Shown here one piece after another: positions 42,600 through 49,849 of a stretch of 49,849 bases of DNA. The notes beneath the pieces are model-generated. The model saw only the letters and a program-made list of their open reading frames with translations. It was not told the DNA's origin and made no database searches. Both the position numbers and the translations under genes were made by a program. Every line of letters begins with the position of its first letter. Positions within the stretch are counted from its first letter, which is position 1. This DNA comes from Bacilli bacterium. GTDB taxonomy: Bacteria; Bacillota_I; Bacilli_A; RF39; UBA660. The DNA is taken from positions 1 through 49,849 of the forward strand of contig JAEEMF010000001.1 in NCBI GenBank assembly GCA_016283075.1, read 5' to 3'.

Positions 42600-43340
42600 T
42601 TATTTTAATGAATCTTTATTTATTTCAGAAACATTATTTACTGCTGCAAAGAATACTGCAAGTGTTAAATCATCTTCAATTTTAGATCCTGATTTTAAAT
42701 TAAATAGAATCTTATAAACATATCCATCTTTATCTACCCAGCAAGCAGCATCTGTATCTTTAGTAAATCTAATATCATTTACTGAAGTATCAGCAATAAC
42801 TCTTTTCATAACAGCTTTACTAACTTTAAATGAATATTTTTGATATGCTTCTCCACTTATTTCTTCAGTAACTGGTTTTTCAACACTTTTAGCTTTTAAT
42901 AATGTTTTTAAGAATAAATCTGTATCAGTAAACGGAACTTTCTTATCAGTTTTTTCATAAGTTCCAGTTTCTTCAACGATTTCACCATCTTCACCGATAG
43001 TTGCACCAAAATCATAACCTAATTCTAATTCATCATTATCTTTTTCAGGAGCAATATATTCATAGTTTACTCCATCAACTCTATAATAAGTTTTATTATT
43101 ATTTGAATCTACTATTTTAAATCCTTTATTTAAATAGTTTTGAACTAAAAAAATATCACTTACCTTTTCACCATTATATAAACCATATAATCTAATATTA
43201 ACTTGATATCCAGATATTTGATTTTTACCAGATCCAACGCTCATCTTCTTATAAGCACTATATAGATCAGCCTTTCCACATCCAGTTAATAATAAAGTAA
43301 TACCTAAAAGTGAAATAAATAATTTTAATTTATTTTTCAT
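42600..43340 (-). CDS. Predicted lipoprotein
   Basis: A 246-residue secreted lipoprotein: signal peptide KLFISLLGITLLLTG followed by Cys21 in the lipobox (LLTGC). The mature part is soluble and charged, with YQVNIRLYGLYNGEKVSD and YYRVDGVNYEYIAPEKDNDE. It is not recognised as a known binding protein and has no obvious catalytic motif. Single-gene unit with a good promoter and terminator. The ATG follows GGAGAGG. It should be anchored to the outer leaflet of the cytoplasmic membrane. Confidence 0.85.
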   Translation of the reverse strand: MKNKLKLFISLLGITLLLTGCGKADLYSAYKKMSVGSGKNQISGYQVNIRLYGLYNGEKVSDIFLVQNYLNKGFKIVDSNNNKTYYRVDGVNYEYIAPEKDNDELELGYDFGATIGEDGEIVEETGTYEKTDKKVPFTDTDLFLKTLLKAKSVEKPVTEEISGEAYQKYSFKVSKAVMKRVIADTSVNDIRFTKDTDAACWVDKDGYVYKILFNLKSGSKIEDDLTLAVFFAAVNNVSEINKDSLK

Positions 43341-43367
43341 AAGAACCTCTCCTATTCTCTATAATTA

Positions 43368-43396
43368 ATAATATAACATAGCACCAAATTAGTCAA
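43368..43396 (-). promoter_or_regulatory. SigA promoter for lipoprotein gene
   Basis: TTGACT (43391-43396), a 17-base spacer and TATTAT (43368-43373) on the minus strand, about 28 bases before the lipoprotein ATG. Confidence 0.78.
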
Positions 43397-43418
43397 GATT
43401 TCTTAGCTAATTAAAGTA

Positions 43419-43769
43419 CTATTTTAAATTGTTATAAAAATCTTTTATAAAGTTAATTATATCTTCATTATTTTCTTTTACTTTAGGTAAAGTAAGTAAT
43501 TCATCTAGGGAGAAATATTCTCCGTCTTTAGTAGTATCTACTTCATAAAAATAATGATGATAAGTTCTATTTTCATTATGTGATACTGAGTATTTATCAT
43601 GTACTTTATCAAATAGTAGTTTTACTTTATCAGTATTATACATATCTTTTATAGTATTAATATCATTACCTTTTATATTAGGAAATAAATACATACCCCA
43701 TCTATCATCAAAATAGTTTAAATATTTATTACCTTTTTTAATAATTATTATTGAGTGAACACTTTCCAT
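43419..43769 (-). CDS. Degenerate Nudix-like small protein
   Basis: From the ATG at 43769, which follows an AGAG site, the protein has 116 residues; the open frame extends to 43808 without a ribosome site. The pattern SIIIIKKGNKYLNYFDDRWG, YLFPNIKG and later EVDTTKDGEYFSLDELLTLP recalls a Nudix fold, but the GX5EX7REUXEEXGU box is not present. It may be an inactive Nudix relative or another small fold. Function unknown. Confidence 0.55.
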   Translation of the reverse strand: MESVHSIIIIKKGNKYLNYFDDRWGMYLFPNIKGNDINTIKDMYNTDKVKLLFDKVHDKYSVSHNENRTYHHYFYEVDTTKDGEYFSLDELLTLPKVKENNEDIINFIKDFYNNLK

Positions 43770-43817
43770 ATTTAATCTCTTTTCTATTATATATTTATAA
43801 TTATACATTAAAGTTTA

Positions 43818-43844
43818 TAAAAAAGATACAACTAAGTTGTATCT
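43818..43844 (-). terminator. Intrinsic terminator
   Basis: Stem 43825-43833 with 43835-43843 (GATACAACT arm) followed by T6 on the minus strand, ending the zinc-ribbon/WG-like gene. Confidence 0.82.
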
Positions 43845-45471
43845 AGTTTTCAAATAAAGTTTTCCCTGAGTAAGTATAGTAACTTTCTTTACCATTTTTT
43901 CTTACTTTAATATATTCATCTGTATATAGTACGTCACCTTCAAGTTTTAATATAACTTTCTTAGTATTTAAATCTACTACTTCTTCATAGTCGTTATACT
44001 TAGCCGATGCATAATCTTTACCAAGTTTAGTACGTACTGTTATATCACAATCAGAACATGAATATATTTCATTTTCTTTTTTATCTAAAAGAGAATATTT
44101 ATCATTAATTTTAACACTGTAATAACTATTATTATCAGTTTTTTCATAATAAATATTATCATATTCTTTAGAAAGTTTATTTCCTTTAGAATTCATTAAA
44201 TAATACTTTTCATCAGTTTTAACTCTATATATATTATCTTTAGATGGATTAAATACTTTAAATCCATAATTAAATGCTTCTTTACCATCTAAAGTAAATA
44301 CATGATATAACTGATCTTTTCTATTATATAATGCGTAGAATTCTTTAACGTTTAAATTTTGTAAATAAGTAGTTTTAATTTGATAATCTTTTAATCTTTT
44401 TACTTCTTTATCATTTCTTATAAATACAACTTCACCAGAATCCATCTTAACATAGTTATGTTCATCATAGAAGAACTCATTTTTAGAATACTCTCTTCCT
44501 AATTTATAATCACTTGTTAAGAAATAATCATCATAAGAAGATTTTGCTCTTGTACAAAGAATAGTATCATCTACTTCATCAATATCGTAGCAGTTTTCAT
44601 CTACATCTATTACTTTACCTCTAGAAATTACTTTATGTTCTTTTCTATTAGGACTACTATTTAAATCACGGCAGTGACTTAATAAAGTATCTCCACTTGA
44701 TAAGTCTTCCATACAATATTCAGTATCAGATTCAAATTTAGTTATAAGTTTATCATTTGATTTATCAAATAAATAATTAGTTCCTTCTAAGAATATAAGA
44801 GCATATTTATTATTTGCATATATTCCAGTATCATCATTATATTTGCTTTCATATCCTTTAACATTTTCCCTAATTAATTCTTTACCATCTTTACCAAATA
44901 CGATAAATTCTTTTTTATTACTAATAGTTATATAGTAATCTCCCATATCTTCTACTGAATATCCAGTAGCATCAAATACTTCTTTACCACTACTTGTAAT
45001 AATATTAGTTTTACCATCTTCATAAAGTGTTAAATAATATCCAGAACTTGTATAAAGTGAGCTTGGACTAGTTGCAGAAACAACTGCATATCCTTTTTCA
45101 TCAAGTACTAATGATGTATTACCAGTTCTAGCAAATGCTTTTCCATCAAATGGAGTAGATACTGAAGTATAAACAAAGTCTGTTAGTTTATCTCCATCTG
45201 CATTAAATAAAGCATATTTACTAGTACTACTATTTTTTAAGAAGAATATTACTTTCTTTAAATTAACATTATTTTCTTTATTAGAAGTTTCTTCTTTAGT
45301 ATCATTTCCTTTTAAAAGGAATAATGAAATTACTCCAAGTACTAAAACAAGTACTCCTCCTATTATTATAAGTGGAAGTTTACTACTTTTCTTAGGACTA
45401 TTTGTTACATTAGTTCCGCAGTTAGGACAAAAACTTCCTGTAAAACTTGTACCACAATTTGGGCAGTTCAT
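43843..45471 (-). CDS. Zinc-ribbon membrane protein with WG-like repeats
   Basis: A 542-residue protein from the ATG at 45471. It begins with a short zinc ribbon (NCPNCGTSFTGSFCPNCGTN; Cys3, Cys6, Cys15, Cys18), then one membrane segment (about 33-54) and a large C-terminal region of about 480 residues, probably outside the cell, built of repeated strands such as FNADGDKLTDFVY, LVLDEKGYAVV and YLMNSKGNKLSKEYDNIYY, resembling WG-type beta repeats. Such proteins are common in Bacillota and poorly understood. The start follows AAAGGA by nine bases. Confidence 0.78.
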   Translation of the reverse strand: MNCPNCGTSFTGSFCPNCGTNVTNSPKKSSKLPLIIIGGVLVLVLGVISLFLLKGNDTKEETSNKENNVNLKKVIFFLKNSSTSKYALFNADGDKLTDFVYTSVSTPFDGKAFARTGNTSLVLDEKGYAVVSATSPSSLYTSSGYYLTLYEDGKTNIITSSGKEVFDATGYSVEDMGDYYITISNKKEFIVFGKDGKELIRENVKGYESKYNDDTGIYANNKYALIFLEGTNYLFDKSNDKLITKFESDTEYCMEDLSSGDTLLSHCRDLNSSPNRKEHKVISRGKVIDVDENCYDIDEVDDTILCTRAKSSYDDYFLTSDYKLGREYSKNEFFYDEHNYVKMDSGEVVFIRNDKEVKRLKDYQIKTTYLQNLNVKEFYALYNRKDQLYHVFTLDGKEAFNYGFKVFNPSKDNIYRVKTDEKYYLMNSKGNKLSKEYDNIYYEKTDNNSYYSVKINDKYSLLDKKENEIYSCSDCDITVRTKLGKDYASAKYNDYEEVVDLNTKKVILKLEGDVLYTDEYIKVRKNGKESYYTYSGKTLFEN

Positions 45472-45503
45472 ATACACACATCCTTTACCATAACTAATTA
45501 TAA

Positions 45504-45532
45504 CAAAAAAACTAGTTAGATACTAGTTTTTA
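45504..45532 (-). terminator. Intrinsic terminator
   Basis: Stem of about 9 bp (AAAACTAGT paired with ACTAGTTTT) with T7 on the minus strand, at the end of the 147-residue gene. Confidence 0.82.
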
Positions 45533-45959
45533 CATATGGTTTTACACCATTTTCTTTTAACGATTCAAATTCTTCTTTTGTATGAAAAGAATTACTTACA
45601 AGTTTGCCATTTTTAACTTCTTTTTCAAGTTCATGAAGATGTCTATTAGTACCAATTCTATCTACAATATCATCAAATGATAACTTTGAATATAATACTA
45701 AATAATCTGAATAAGAAGTAAGACCACACTTAATACATCCATAGTAGTGACCATTAAATTCATTATCAGATATCACTACTATTTCATGATTACATTCTCT
45801 ATATTTATCTAGACTAGCTTCTTCTAAAGATGAATCAATATTACCTATTGCACTAGCTAAACTAGCATAAGTTCTTACTTTTGGATCACTCATTAACTTC
45901 TTCATTTTATCAAGTATAGTTTTTTTACTAGCATTTAGTCTTTCATATGATGTATTCAC
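45516..45959 (-). CDS. Hypothetical protein with Cys/His pair motif
   Basis: A 147-residue soluble protein. A GTG start at 45959 follows GAGGTGAAAGT; there is no closer ATG in frame. The middle has CNHEIVVISD and GCIKCGLTSYSDYLVL, a plausible zinc site (Cys, His, Cys, Cys). N-terminal helical region (KKTILDKMKKLMSDPKV) and helical C-terminus. Not recognised. It is a single-gene unit. Confidence 0.68.
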   Translation of the reverse strand: MNTSYERLNASKKTILDKMKKLMSDPKVRTYASLASAIGNIDSSLEEASLDKYRECNHEIVVISDNEFNGHYYGCIKCGLTSYSDYLVLYSKLSFDDIVDRIGTNRHLHELEKEVKNGKLVSNSFHTKEEFESLKENGVKPYVKTSI

Positions 45960-45995
45960 ACTTTCACCTCTTTTGGTAAATGATATTATACTACA

Positions 45996-46023
45996 TAAAA
46001 AAGATTAAGCAAGGCTTAATCTT
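45996..46023 (-). terminator. Intrinsic terminator of EamA gene
   Basis: Perfect 10-bp stem (46001-46010 with 46014-46023; AAGATTAAGC arm) and T6 on the minus strand. Confidence 0.88.
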
Positions 46024-46921
46024 AAATATCCATAAATGCTAGTATTACTATACCTATTACTGCTATAAAAAGGAATAAGTATTTTGTTTTAGATAATTTT
46101 TCTTTTAGGAATATACTAGATAATATCATGGATAAAATACAGTAACTTCCTACGATAGAAGCATTAATAGTAGAATCTGCACCCATAGCAAATACATAGA
46201 AGAACTGTCCTAGTGTTTCAAGTCCTGCAGCAGTCCACATACTAATATTCTTTTTAAAAGTAATTTTTTCTTTTTTCTTACTTAAATAAATAATACCAAT
46301 AATTGCTACTACTAAGAATGTATATTCATAACTTACTAAAGCTATATTTTCACTTACTATTCCAAATTTATCTAAGTATAAAGCATCTAAGAATGTCCCT
46401 AGTCCATCTATTACGCAGTATCCTACTGGAAATAGTATTGCTAAAATACTTTTTGTTTTAGATACTTTTACTACTTTATTTTCTTTCTTTTCAATTAAAG
46501 ATACAAAGAAAACTCCAATAAATATTAAAAAGAATGCTAAATATGCTACCCATGGTAGAGTCTCTTTAAAAAATAATAGTAGTAATAAACTTGTTATAAC
46601 ACCACTTGTATTTTGTACAGGACTTGAAATAGAAAGTTCTATATATTTAAGTCCTTTATATCCTATATACATAGAAAGAATATAACACATAGATACTGGT
46701 AAATACTTAACTGAATCTAATAAATTAGAACCAAAGTTATTAAAGGTAATTCCATTATAAATAATGAATCCAGTTGCATATATACCCATTACTATACCTA
46801 CAACAATAGCTGTTTTTAAATCACTATATTTATCTTTATCATTATTAGATTTTTTATAAAATAAATCAGCAGTCCCCCAAAAAGCAAAACAAAGTAAACT
46901 AAATAATGTACTTATTTTCAT
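46022..46921 (-). CDS. EamA/DMT-superfamily transporter
   Basis: A 299-residue integral membrane protein with about ten hydrophobic helices in two repeated halves, as in the drug/metabolite transporter superfamily. Landmarks are CFAFWGTADLFYKKS at the start, SISSPVQNTSGVITSLLLL and FIGVFFVSLIEKK closing the first repeat, and SIVGSYCILSMILSSIFLKE in the second. Substrates of this family range from amino acids to nucleotide sugars and cannot be told here. Single gene with its own terminator. The ATG follows GGAGTGAG. Confidence 0.88.
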   Translation of the reverse strand: MKISTLFSLLCFAFWGTADLFYKKSNNDKDKYSDLKTAIVVGIVMGIYATGFIIYNGITFNNFGSNLLDSVKYLPVSMCYILSMYIGYKGLKYIELSISSPVQNTSGVITSLLLLLFFKETLPWVAYLAFFLIFIGVFFVSLIEKKENKVVKVSKTKSILAILFPVGYCVIDGLGTFLDALYLDKFGIVSENIALVSYEYTFLVVAIIGIIYLSKKKEKITFKKNISMWTAAGLETLGQFFYVFAMGADSTINASIVGSYCILSMILSSIFLKEKLSKTKYLFLFIAVIGIVILAFMDI

Positions 46922-46951
46922 ATTCTCACTCCAAACTTGTCTAATTATAAC

Positions 46952-46981
46952 AAAAAAGAGAATGATTAATCAATCTCTTTT
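46952..46981 (-). terminator. Intrinsic terminator of PHP gene
   Basis: Hairpin with AAAGAGA and TCTCTTT arms and T6 on the minus strand, overlapping the PHP gene end. Confidence 0.82.
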
Positions 46982-47844
46982 AGTATACTTTCAGTATTTA
47001 TTTCTATTTCCAAAGAAGGAAGTCCTATTTCAGGATGAATTCCATCTGTTGCATGAAAGTCAGATCCTACTGTAACAAATTTATTACATTCTTTTGCAAC
47101 TTTAAGCCACTTATCTATATCATTATGCATATTATTATCTCTATCTACATATAGATAGTATGCTTCTACTCCGTCAGCATTCATATCACTAATAATACTT
47201 TTTATATCACCAGGAGTTAAACCATCTTCATAAGAGTATGCTACTGGATGAGCAAGTACTACTTTACCACCAGCTAATCTAATTAAATCAGCAGCTTCTT
47301 TAGGAGTAATACTTTCTTTTTTAGCATATGCTGGGCATCCTTCATTCATTATAGTTTCAATAAATAATCCCTTACTAGGAATAGTATTAAACTCTTTTAA
47401 TAGAAGTTTTTCATTATCTTTATTTCCTATTATATCAAGTGCTATATGAGCTTTAGTTACTGCTTCTATTTTATCTAGTTCTTCTGTATTAACTTTATAA
47501 CCAAGTTCTTCTAATTTACTTGCTACATTATATAAATAATCATGTCTAGCATTTCTTACTTTAGATAACTTTTCTATAAAATCAGTATTATTTATATCAA
47601 TATTATAACCTAGTACATGAATACCACATTTACTTATTTTAGTAGATATTTCTACTCCTTTAATTAAGTTAATACCTTTTTCTTTAGCATAATCTATTAA
47701 CTCTTTAGAATAAGCATCTACTGTATCATGATCTGCTATAGATATAGTAGTAACTCCATTTTCTAAAGCTTTATCAATAACTTCAAAAGGAGTTAAACTT
47801 CCATCTGAACAGTTTGTATGTATATGTAAATCTATTTTTTCCAT
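46966..47844 (-). CDS. PHP-domain phosphoesterase
   Basis: A 292-residue PHP-family metal-dependent phosphoesterase. Metal-binding motifs are visible: IDLHIHTNCSDG (His7 and His9), SIADHDTVDAY, GVEIST, VVLAHPVAYSY and VTVGSDFHA at the C-terminus. Characterised relatives are 3',5'-nucleoside bisphosphate phosphatases or 5'-3' RNases (RNase AM-type). It overlaps the upstream gene by 13 bases, and its ATG follows AAAGGTGAT. Confidence 0.92.
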   Translation of the reverse strand: MEKIDLHIHTNCSDGSLTPFEVIDKALENGVTTISIADHDTVDAYSKELIDYAKEKGINLIKGVEISTKISKCGIHVLGYNIDINNTDFIEKLSKVRNARHDYLYNVASKLEELGYKVNTEELDKIEAVTKAHIALDIIGNKDNEKLLLKEFNTIPSKGLFIETIMNEGCPAYAKKESITPKEAADLIRLAGGKVVLAHPVAYSYEDGLTPGDIKSIISDMNADGVEAYYLYVDRDNNMHNDIDKWLKVAKECNKFVTVGSDFHATDGIHPEIGLPSLEIEINTESILKEID

Positions 47845-48785
47845 GACATCACCTTTTCTTTAAATACTTCTTCAAGTTCAGGAGTTTGATGTCTACGTCT
47901 AGTTGATTCTACTCCTGTTACTTTTAATATATCATATAATGTATCTACATCAAAAGTTCTTACTAAGAATCTTCTAGTATCTAGTAATCTTTCTTCTAAA
48001 TAACCATTAAAATTATATTCAGTAAAACTATTTAAAAAATCATGTACAAAGTTATATCCAGTATCATCTTTTTGCCACTTTTTTCTAAGAGATAAAGGAT
48101 GTATTGATACATAAGGAGTATATTCCCCTTTCATATATTTTAAAGTTTCTGAACGAACATTAATGATACATTTAGTAAGTTCACTTTCTTCTATTATATG
48201 AGTATCAATAGGAAGCATTATACTAGGCATCTTACCATTTTTTAAATCATCACTTATTCTTTTAAAATCATTAATAGTTTTAACAGGATCTTTATCTGAA
48301 GTACTAAATCCATTTTCGCTTAGTAAGTATTCAAAGATTAAAGAGCATTCATTTACTTTTCCATCTTCACAAACAAACCACATATCAAGGTCCCCTAGTC
48401 TATTAATAACTTTTCTAGGTTTTAATTCATTATCAATATTTGGACATGGTTTACACTTACACTTTAAGTCAGCCATCATGCTTCCATAATCTCTTAAACA
48501 TTCTTCACATTTCCATTCATCACTTTGAAGTAAAATGCTTTTATTTCTTAATTCATCATTATATCTTAGCTGCTCAGATATTATAGGTAATTCTCTATTA
48601 AAGTTTCTATCTATAACGTAGAAAGGATATCCAGTACCAAAGGTACCTTTAAAAAAGTTTATTTTTCCTGCTACTTCATTAAATTTAGAAATATTTATTT
48701 TTAAATATTCTTTCTTTAAAGAAGTATTACATCTTTCAAAATCATCTGATATATCTGCAACTAATGAACCTACATTTTTTAACAT
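47832..48785 (-). CDS. Unknown 317-residue protein coupled to PHP gene
   Basis: Not recognised. The N-terminal 90 residues are helical, followed by a cysteine-rich patch KCEECLRDYG and LKCKCKPCP (a probable zinc site of five to six cysteines), then INRLGDLDMWFVCEDG and CSLIFEYLLSENG, and a long helical C-terminal half ending with STRRRHQTPELEEVF. GDLDMW could be an acidic catalytic pair, as in nucleotidyltransferases, but no other motif supports this. Overlap with the PHP phosphoesterase suggests joint function in nucleotide or RNA metabolism. Confidence 0.72.
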   Translation of the reverse strand: MLKNVGSLVADISDDFERCNTSLKKEYLKINISKFNEVAGKINFFKGTFGTGYPFYVIDRNFNRELPIISEQLRYNDELRNKSILLQSDEWKCEECLRDYGSMMADLKCKCKPCPNIDNELKPRKVINRLGDLDMWFVCEDGKVNECSLIFEYLLSENGFSTSDKDPVKTINDFKRISDDLKNGKMPSIMLPIDTHIIEESELTKCIINVRSETLKYMKGEYTPYVSIHPLSLRKKWQKDDTGYNFVHDFLNSFTEYNFNGYLEERLLDTRRFLVRTFDVDTLYDILKVTGVESTRRRHQTPELEEVFKEKVMSWKK

Positions 48786-48823
48786 ATTATCCCTCTTTTA
48801 GATTAATATATTACCATATTATA

Positions 48824-48860
48824 TAAAAAAATAAAACAAATATTTAATTTGTTTTATTTA
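48824..48860 (-). terminator. Intrinsic terminator
   Basis: A 12-bp A/T-rich stem (AATAAAACAAAT arm) with T7 on the minus strand, at the end of the Nudix F gene. Confidence 0.8.
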
Positions 48861-49335
48861 TTATCATATTAAAAGGTTCAATATTACTTTTTCTAAATGT
48901 TTCTTCTTCTATAAATTTTTCTATATCTTTAGTAGAAGCCCACATAACGCTTTCTACTTCAGATTCTTGAAGTATAACTTTATCTAAATCAACATCTTTT
49001 TTAGTATAGTATACTTCACAAAAAATACCTGGATATTTAACAGTAGAGATGTACTTAACTTCTTCCTTAGATAAGTCTAAGTCAAGTTCTTCTTTTGCTT
49101 CCTTTAAAACAGTAGTAATTCCATCATCACCATATGTAACATGCCCACCAGTAGTAGCAATAACAGATCCTTTTGCTTTAGAAGTCTTTTGCATTAAAAA
49201 CTTACCTTCACTATTTTCAATAAATAGTAAAACTATCATAAAGTTTTTACCACTTTCTAAATCATGTTTATTAGATCTAGCTATTTTTTCATATAACATA
49301 TTCTTATCGTCATCAAATACTTGTAAATATTCCAT
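48844..49335 (-). CDS. Nudix hydrolase F, weak box
   Basis: A 163-residue protein. The box GHVTYGD-DGITTVL-KEAKEELDL (64-85) is recognisable but has Asp for the first Glu and Lys-Glu for Arg-Glu. The N-terminal LQVFDDDKNMLYEKIARS followed by FMIVLLFIENSEGKFLMQK is like the isopentenyl-diphosphate isomerase/YfcD-like Nudix group. Activity uncertain. The ATG follows AAAGGAG. It lies nine bases after the CYTH gene and shares its transcript. Confidence 0.82.
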   Translation of the reverse strand: MEYLQVFDDDKNMLYEKIARSNKHDLESGKNFMIVLLFIENSEGKFLMQKTSKAKGSVIATTGGHVTYGDDGITTVLKEAKEELDLDLSKEEVKYISTVKYPGIFCEVYYTKKDVDLDKVILQESEVESVMWASTKDIEKFIEEETFRKSNIEPFNMIINKTN

Positions 49336-49345
49336 ATATTCTCCT

Positions 49346-49849
49346 TTATTTTATATATTGTTTAGGCATTTCTTTAGCCATATTATAGTTTTTATAAGCT
49401 TTATCATCAGTTACATCTTTAATAACTTCAATAAATTCAGGAGCACTTACTACTTCATTTTCATCACTAAGTTCTATCTCCATAATAGCCTCTTTATCCC
49501 ACTCTGGATAAATATCTATTTCAAAGTAATGGTTATTATATGATAAACAATATCTTGTTTTAGTAATTGTTTTTCTTTCAGGATCAGCTTCATCAAGTAA
49601 ACTTAAGTATTCTTTTTCAGTTAAACGTTTTTCAACTTCAACTCTCTTAAGCTCATTAATCTTTTTCTTCTCAGTAAGATAAAGCATATAATCTCCATCA
49701 ATACTTCTTTTTCTAATTCTTCTTTCAGTATCATCACCAGATTTTAAATATGTCTGAGTAATTTCTACCTTAGTACAGTTAGGCATATCAAGAAGATTAT
49801 TTAAATTAGGTCTTTCTATCAAATATTTTCTTTCTATTTCGAGAGGTTC
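49346..49849 (-). CDS. CYTH domain protein, 5' end cut by window
   Basis: The open frame continues to the window edge, reading EPLEIERKYLIERPNLNN at its start, so it is a partial gene and no start is visible; a TTG at 49822 is internal. EIERK is the ExExK motif of the CYTH superfamily; later features are DYMLYLTEKKKINELKRVEVE, KTRYCLSYNNHYFEIDIYPEW and MEIELSDENE. The residues before EIERK (EPL) resemble the linker in AAA_28-CYTH fusion proteins, so an ATPase domain may lie beyond the edge. Upstream sequence is needed to tell. Confidence 0.8.
   Translation of the reverse strand, partial: EPLEIERKYLIERPNLNNLLDMPNCTKVEITQTYLKSGDDTERRIRKRSIDGDYMLYLTEKKKINELKRVEVEKRLTEKEYLSLLDEADPERKTITKTRYCLSYNNHYFEIDIYPEWDKEAIMEIELSDENEVVSAPEFIEVIKDVTDDKAYKNYNMAKEMPKQYIK

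Noticed and set aside
49820-49822. TTG at 49822 as start of the CYTH gene
   Set aside because: It lies inside the EIERKYLIERP strand; the frame is open to the window edge, so the gene is partial.
1-49849. Recoded TGA (Mollicutes code 4)
   Set aside because: radC ends with TGA, tryptophans are TGG, and no ORF requires read-through of TGA; murC and ftsW also argue against a wall-less Mollicute.
1-49849. CRISPR arrays, tRNA or rRNA genes, IS elements
   Set aside because: No regularly spaced repeats, cloverleaf-like sequences, rRNA segments or transposase genes were seen in reading both strands by eye.

Overview
The window is about 50 kb of a very AT-rich bacterial chromosome that uses the standard code (radC ends in TGA; Trp codons are TGG). 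Gram-positive-type ribosome binding sites, an L21 leader upstream of rplU–prp–rpmA, an L27 with a Prp-cleavable N-terminal extension, and murC and ftsW point to a walled, low-GC member of the Bacillota, probably a Bacilli/Erysipelotrichia-like gut or host-associated lineage. The lineage is inferred from gene content. Almost every gene lies on the minus strand; only def–ASST (3996–6482) and yigZ (41525–42115) are on plus. No rRNA, tRNA, CRISPR array, IS element or prophage was seen.

Layout from left to right: 1–3.9 kb holds DNA uptake genes (comEC, comEA), a cut gene that looks DinD-like, and ftsW. 4–6.5 kb is peptide deformylase plus an arylsulfotransferase-like surface enzyme. 6.5–11.9 kb is housekeeping (Smr protein, murC, obg, M29 aminopeptidase). 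11.9–19.7 kb is a signalling island of three membrane hybrid histidine kinases and two Hpt-REC proteins followed by a UPF0316 membrane protein; one kinase carries an N-terminal frameshift at a T7/A7 tract. 19.8–24.8 kb has a divergent acyl-adenylate ligase, folD with a HAM1-like pyrophosphatase, and an AbiE-type toxin–antitoxin pair. 24.9–30.3 kb is a LysR-headed operon (LysR, methyltransferase, CYTH–HAD fusion, HAD phosphatase, two Nudix enzymes, rRNA m5C methyltransferase). 30.4–32.8 kb is a compact putative nucleobase-salvage operon (VUT/YhhQ transporter, Gpt-like phosphoribosyltransferase, guanylate-kinase-like enzyme, HAM1-like enzyme). 33.2–35.3 kb has Nudix, CYTH and rpmA–prp–rplU. 35.3–42.1 kb has a DUF1016 nuclease and DNA repair genes (radC, mutL, uvrC). 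42.1–49.8 kb is a set of Nudix, lipoprotein, zinc-ribbon, EamA, PHP and CYTH genes, mostly monocistronic with their own terminators.

The most distinctive points are: (1) a 12-bp element with an upstream AGGA at equivalent positions before comEA and radC, which looks like a competence/SigH-type promoter linking DNA uptake to radC; (2) the kinase frameshift, which restores a 602-aa protein aligned with its two paralogues if one base is added or a -1 slip occurs; (3) the transporter–PRTase–kinase–HAM1 operon; and (4) an unusual density of nucleotide-sanitising folds (six clear Nudix boxes, two HAM1-like, three CYTH). Many start sites were moved downstream of the longest ORF because Shine-Dalgarno sequences and promoters support the later codon.
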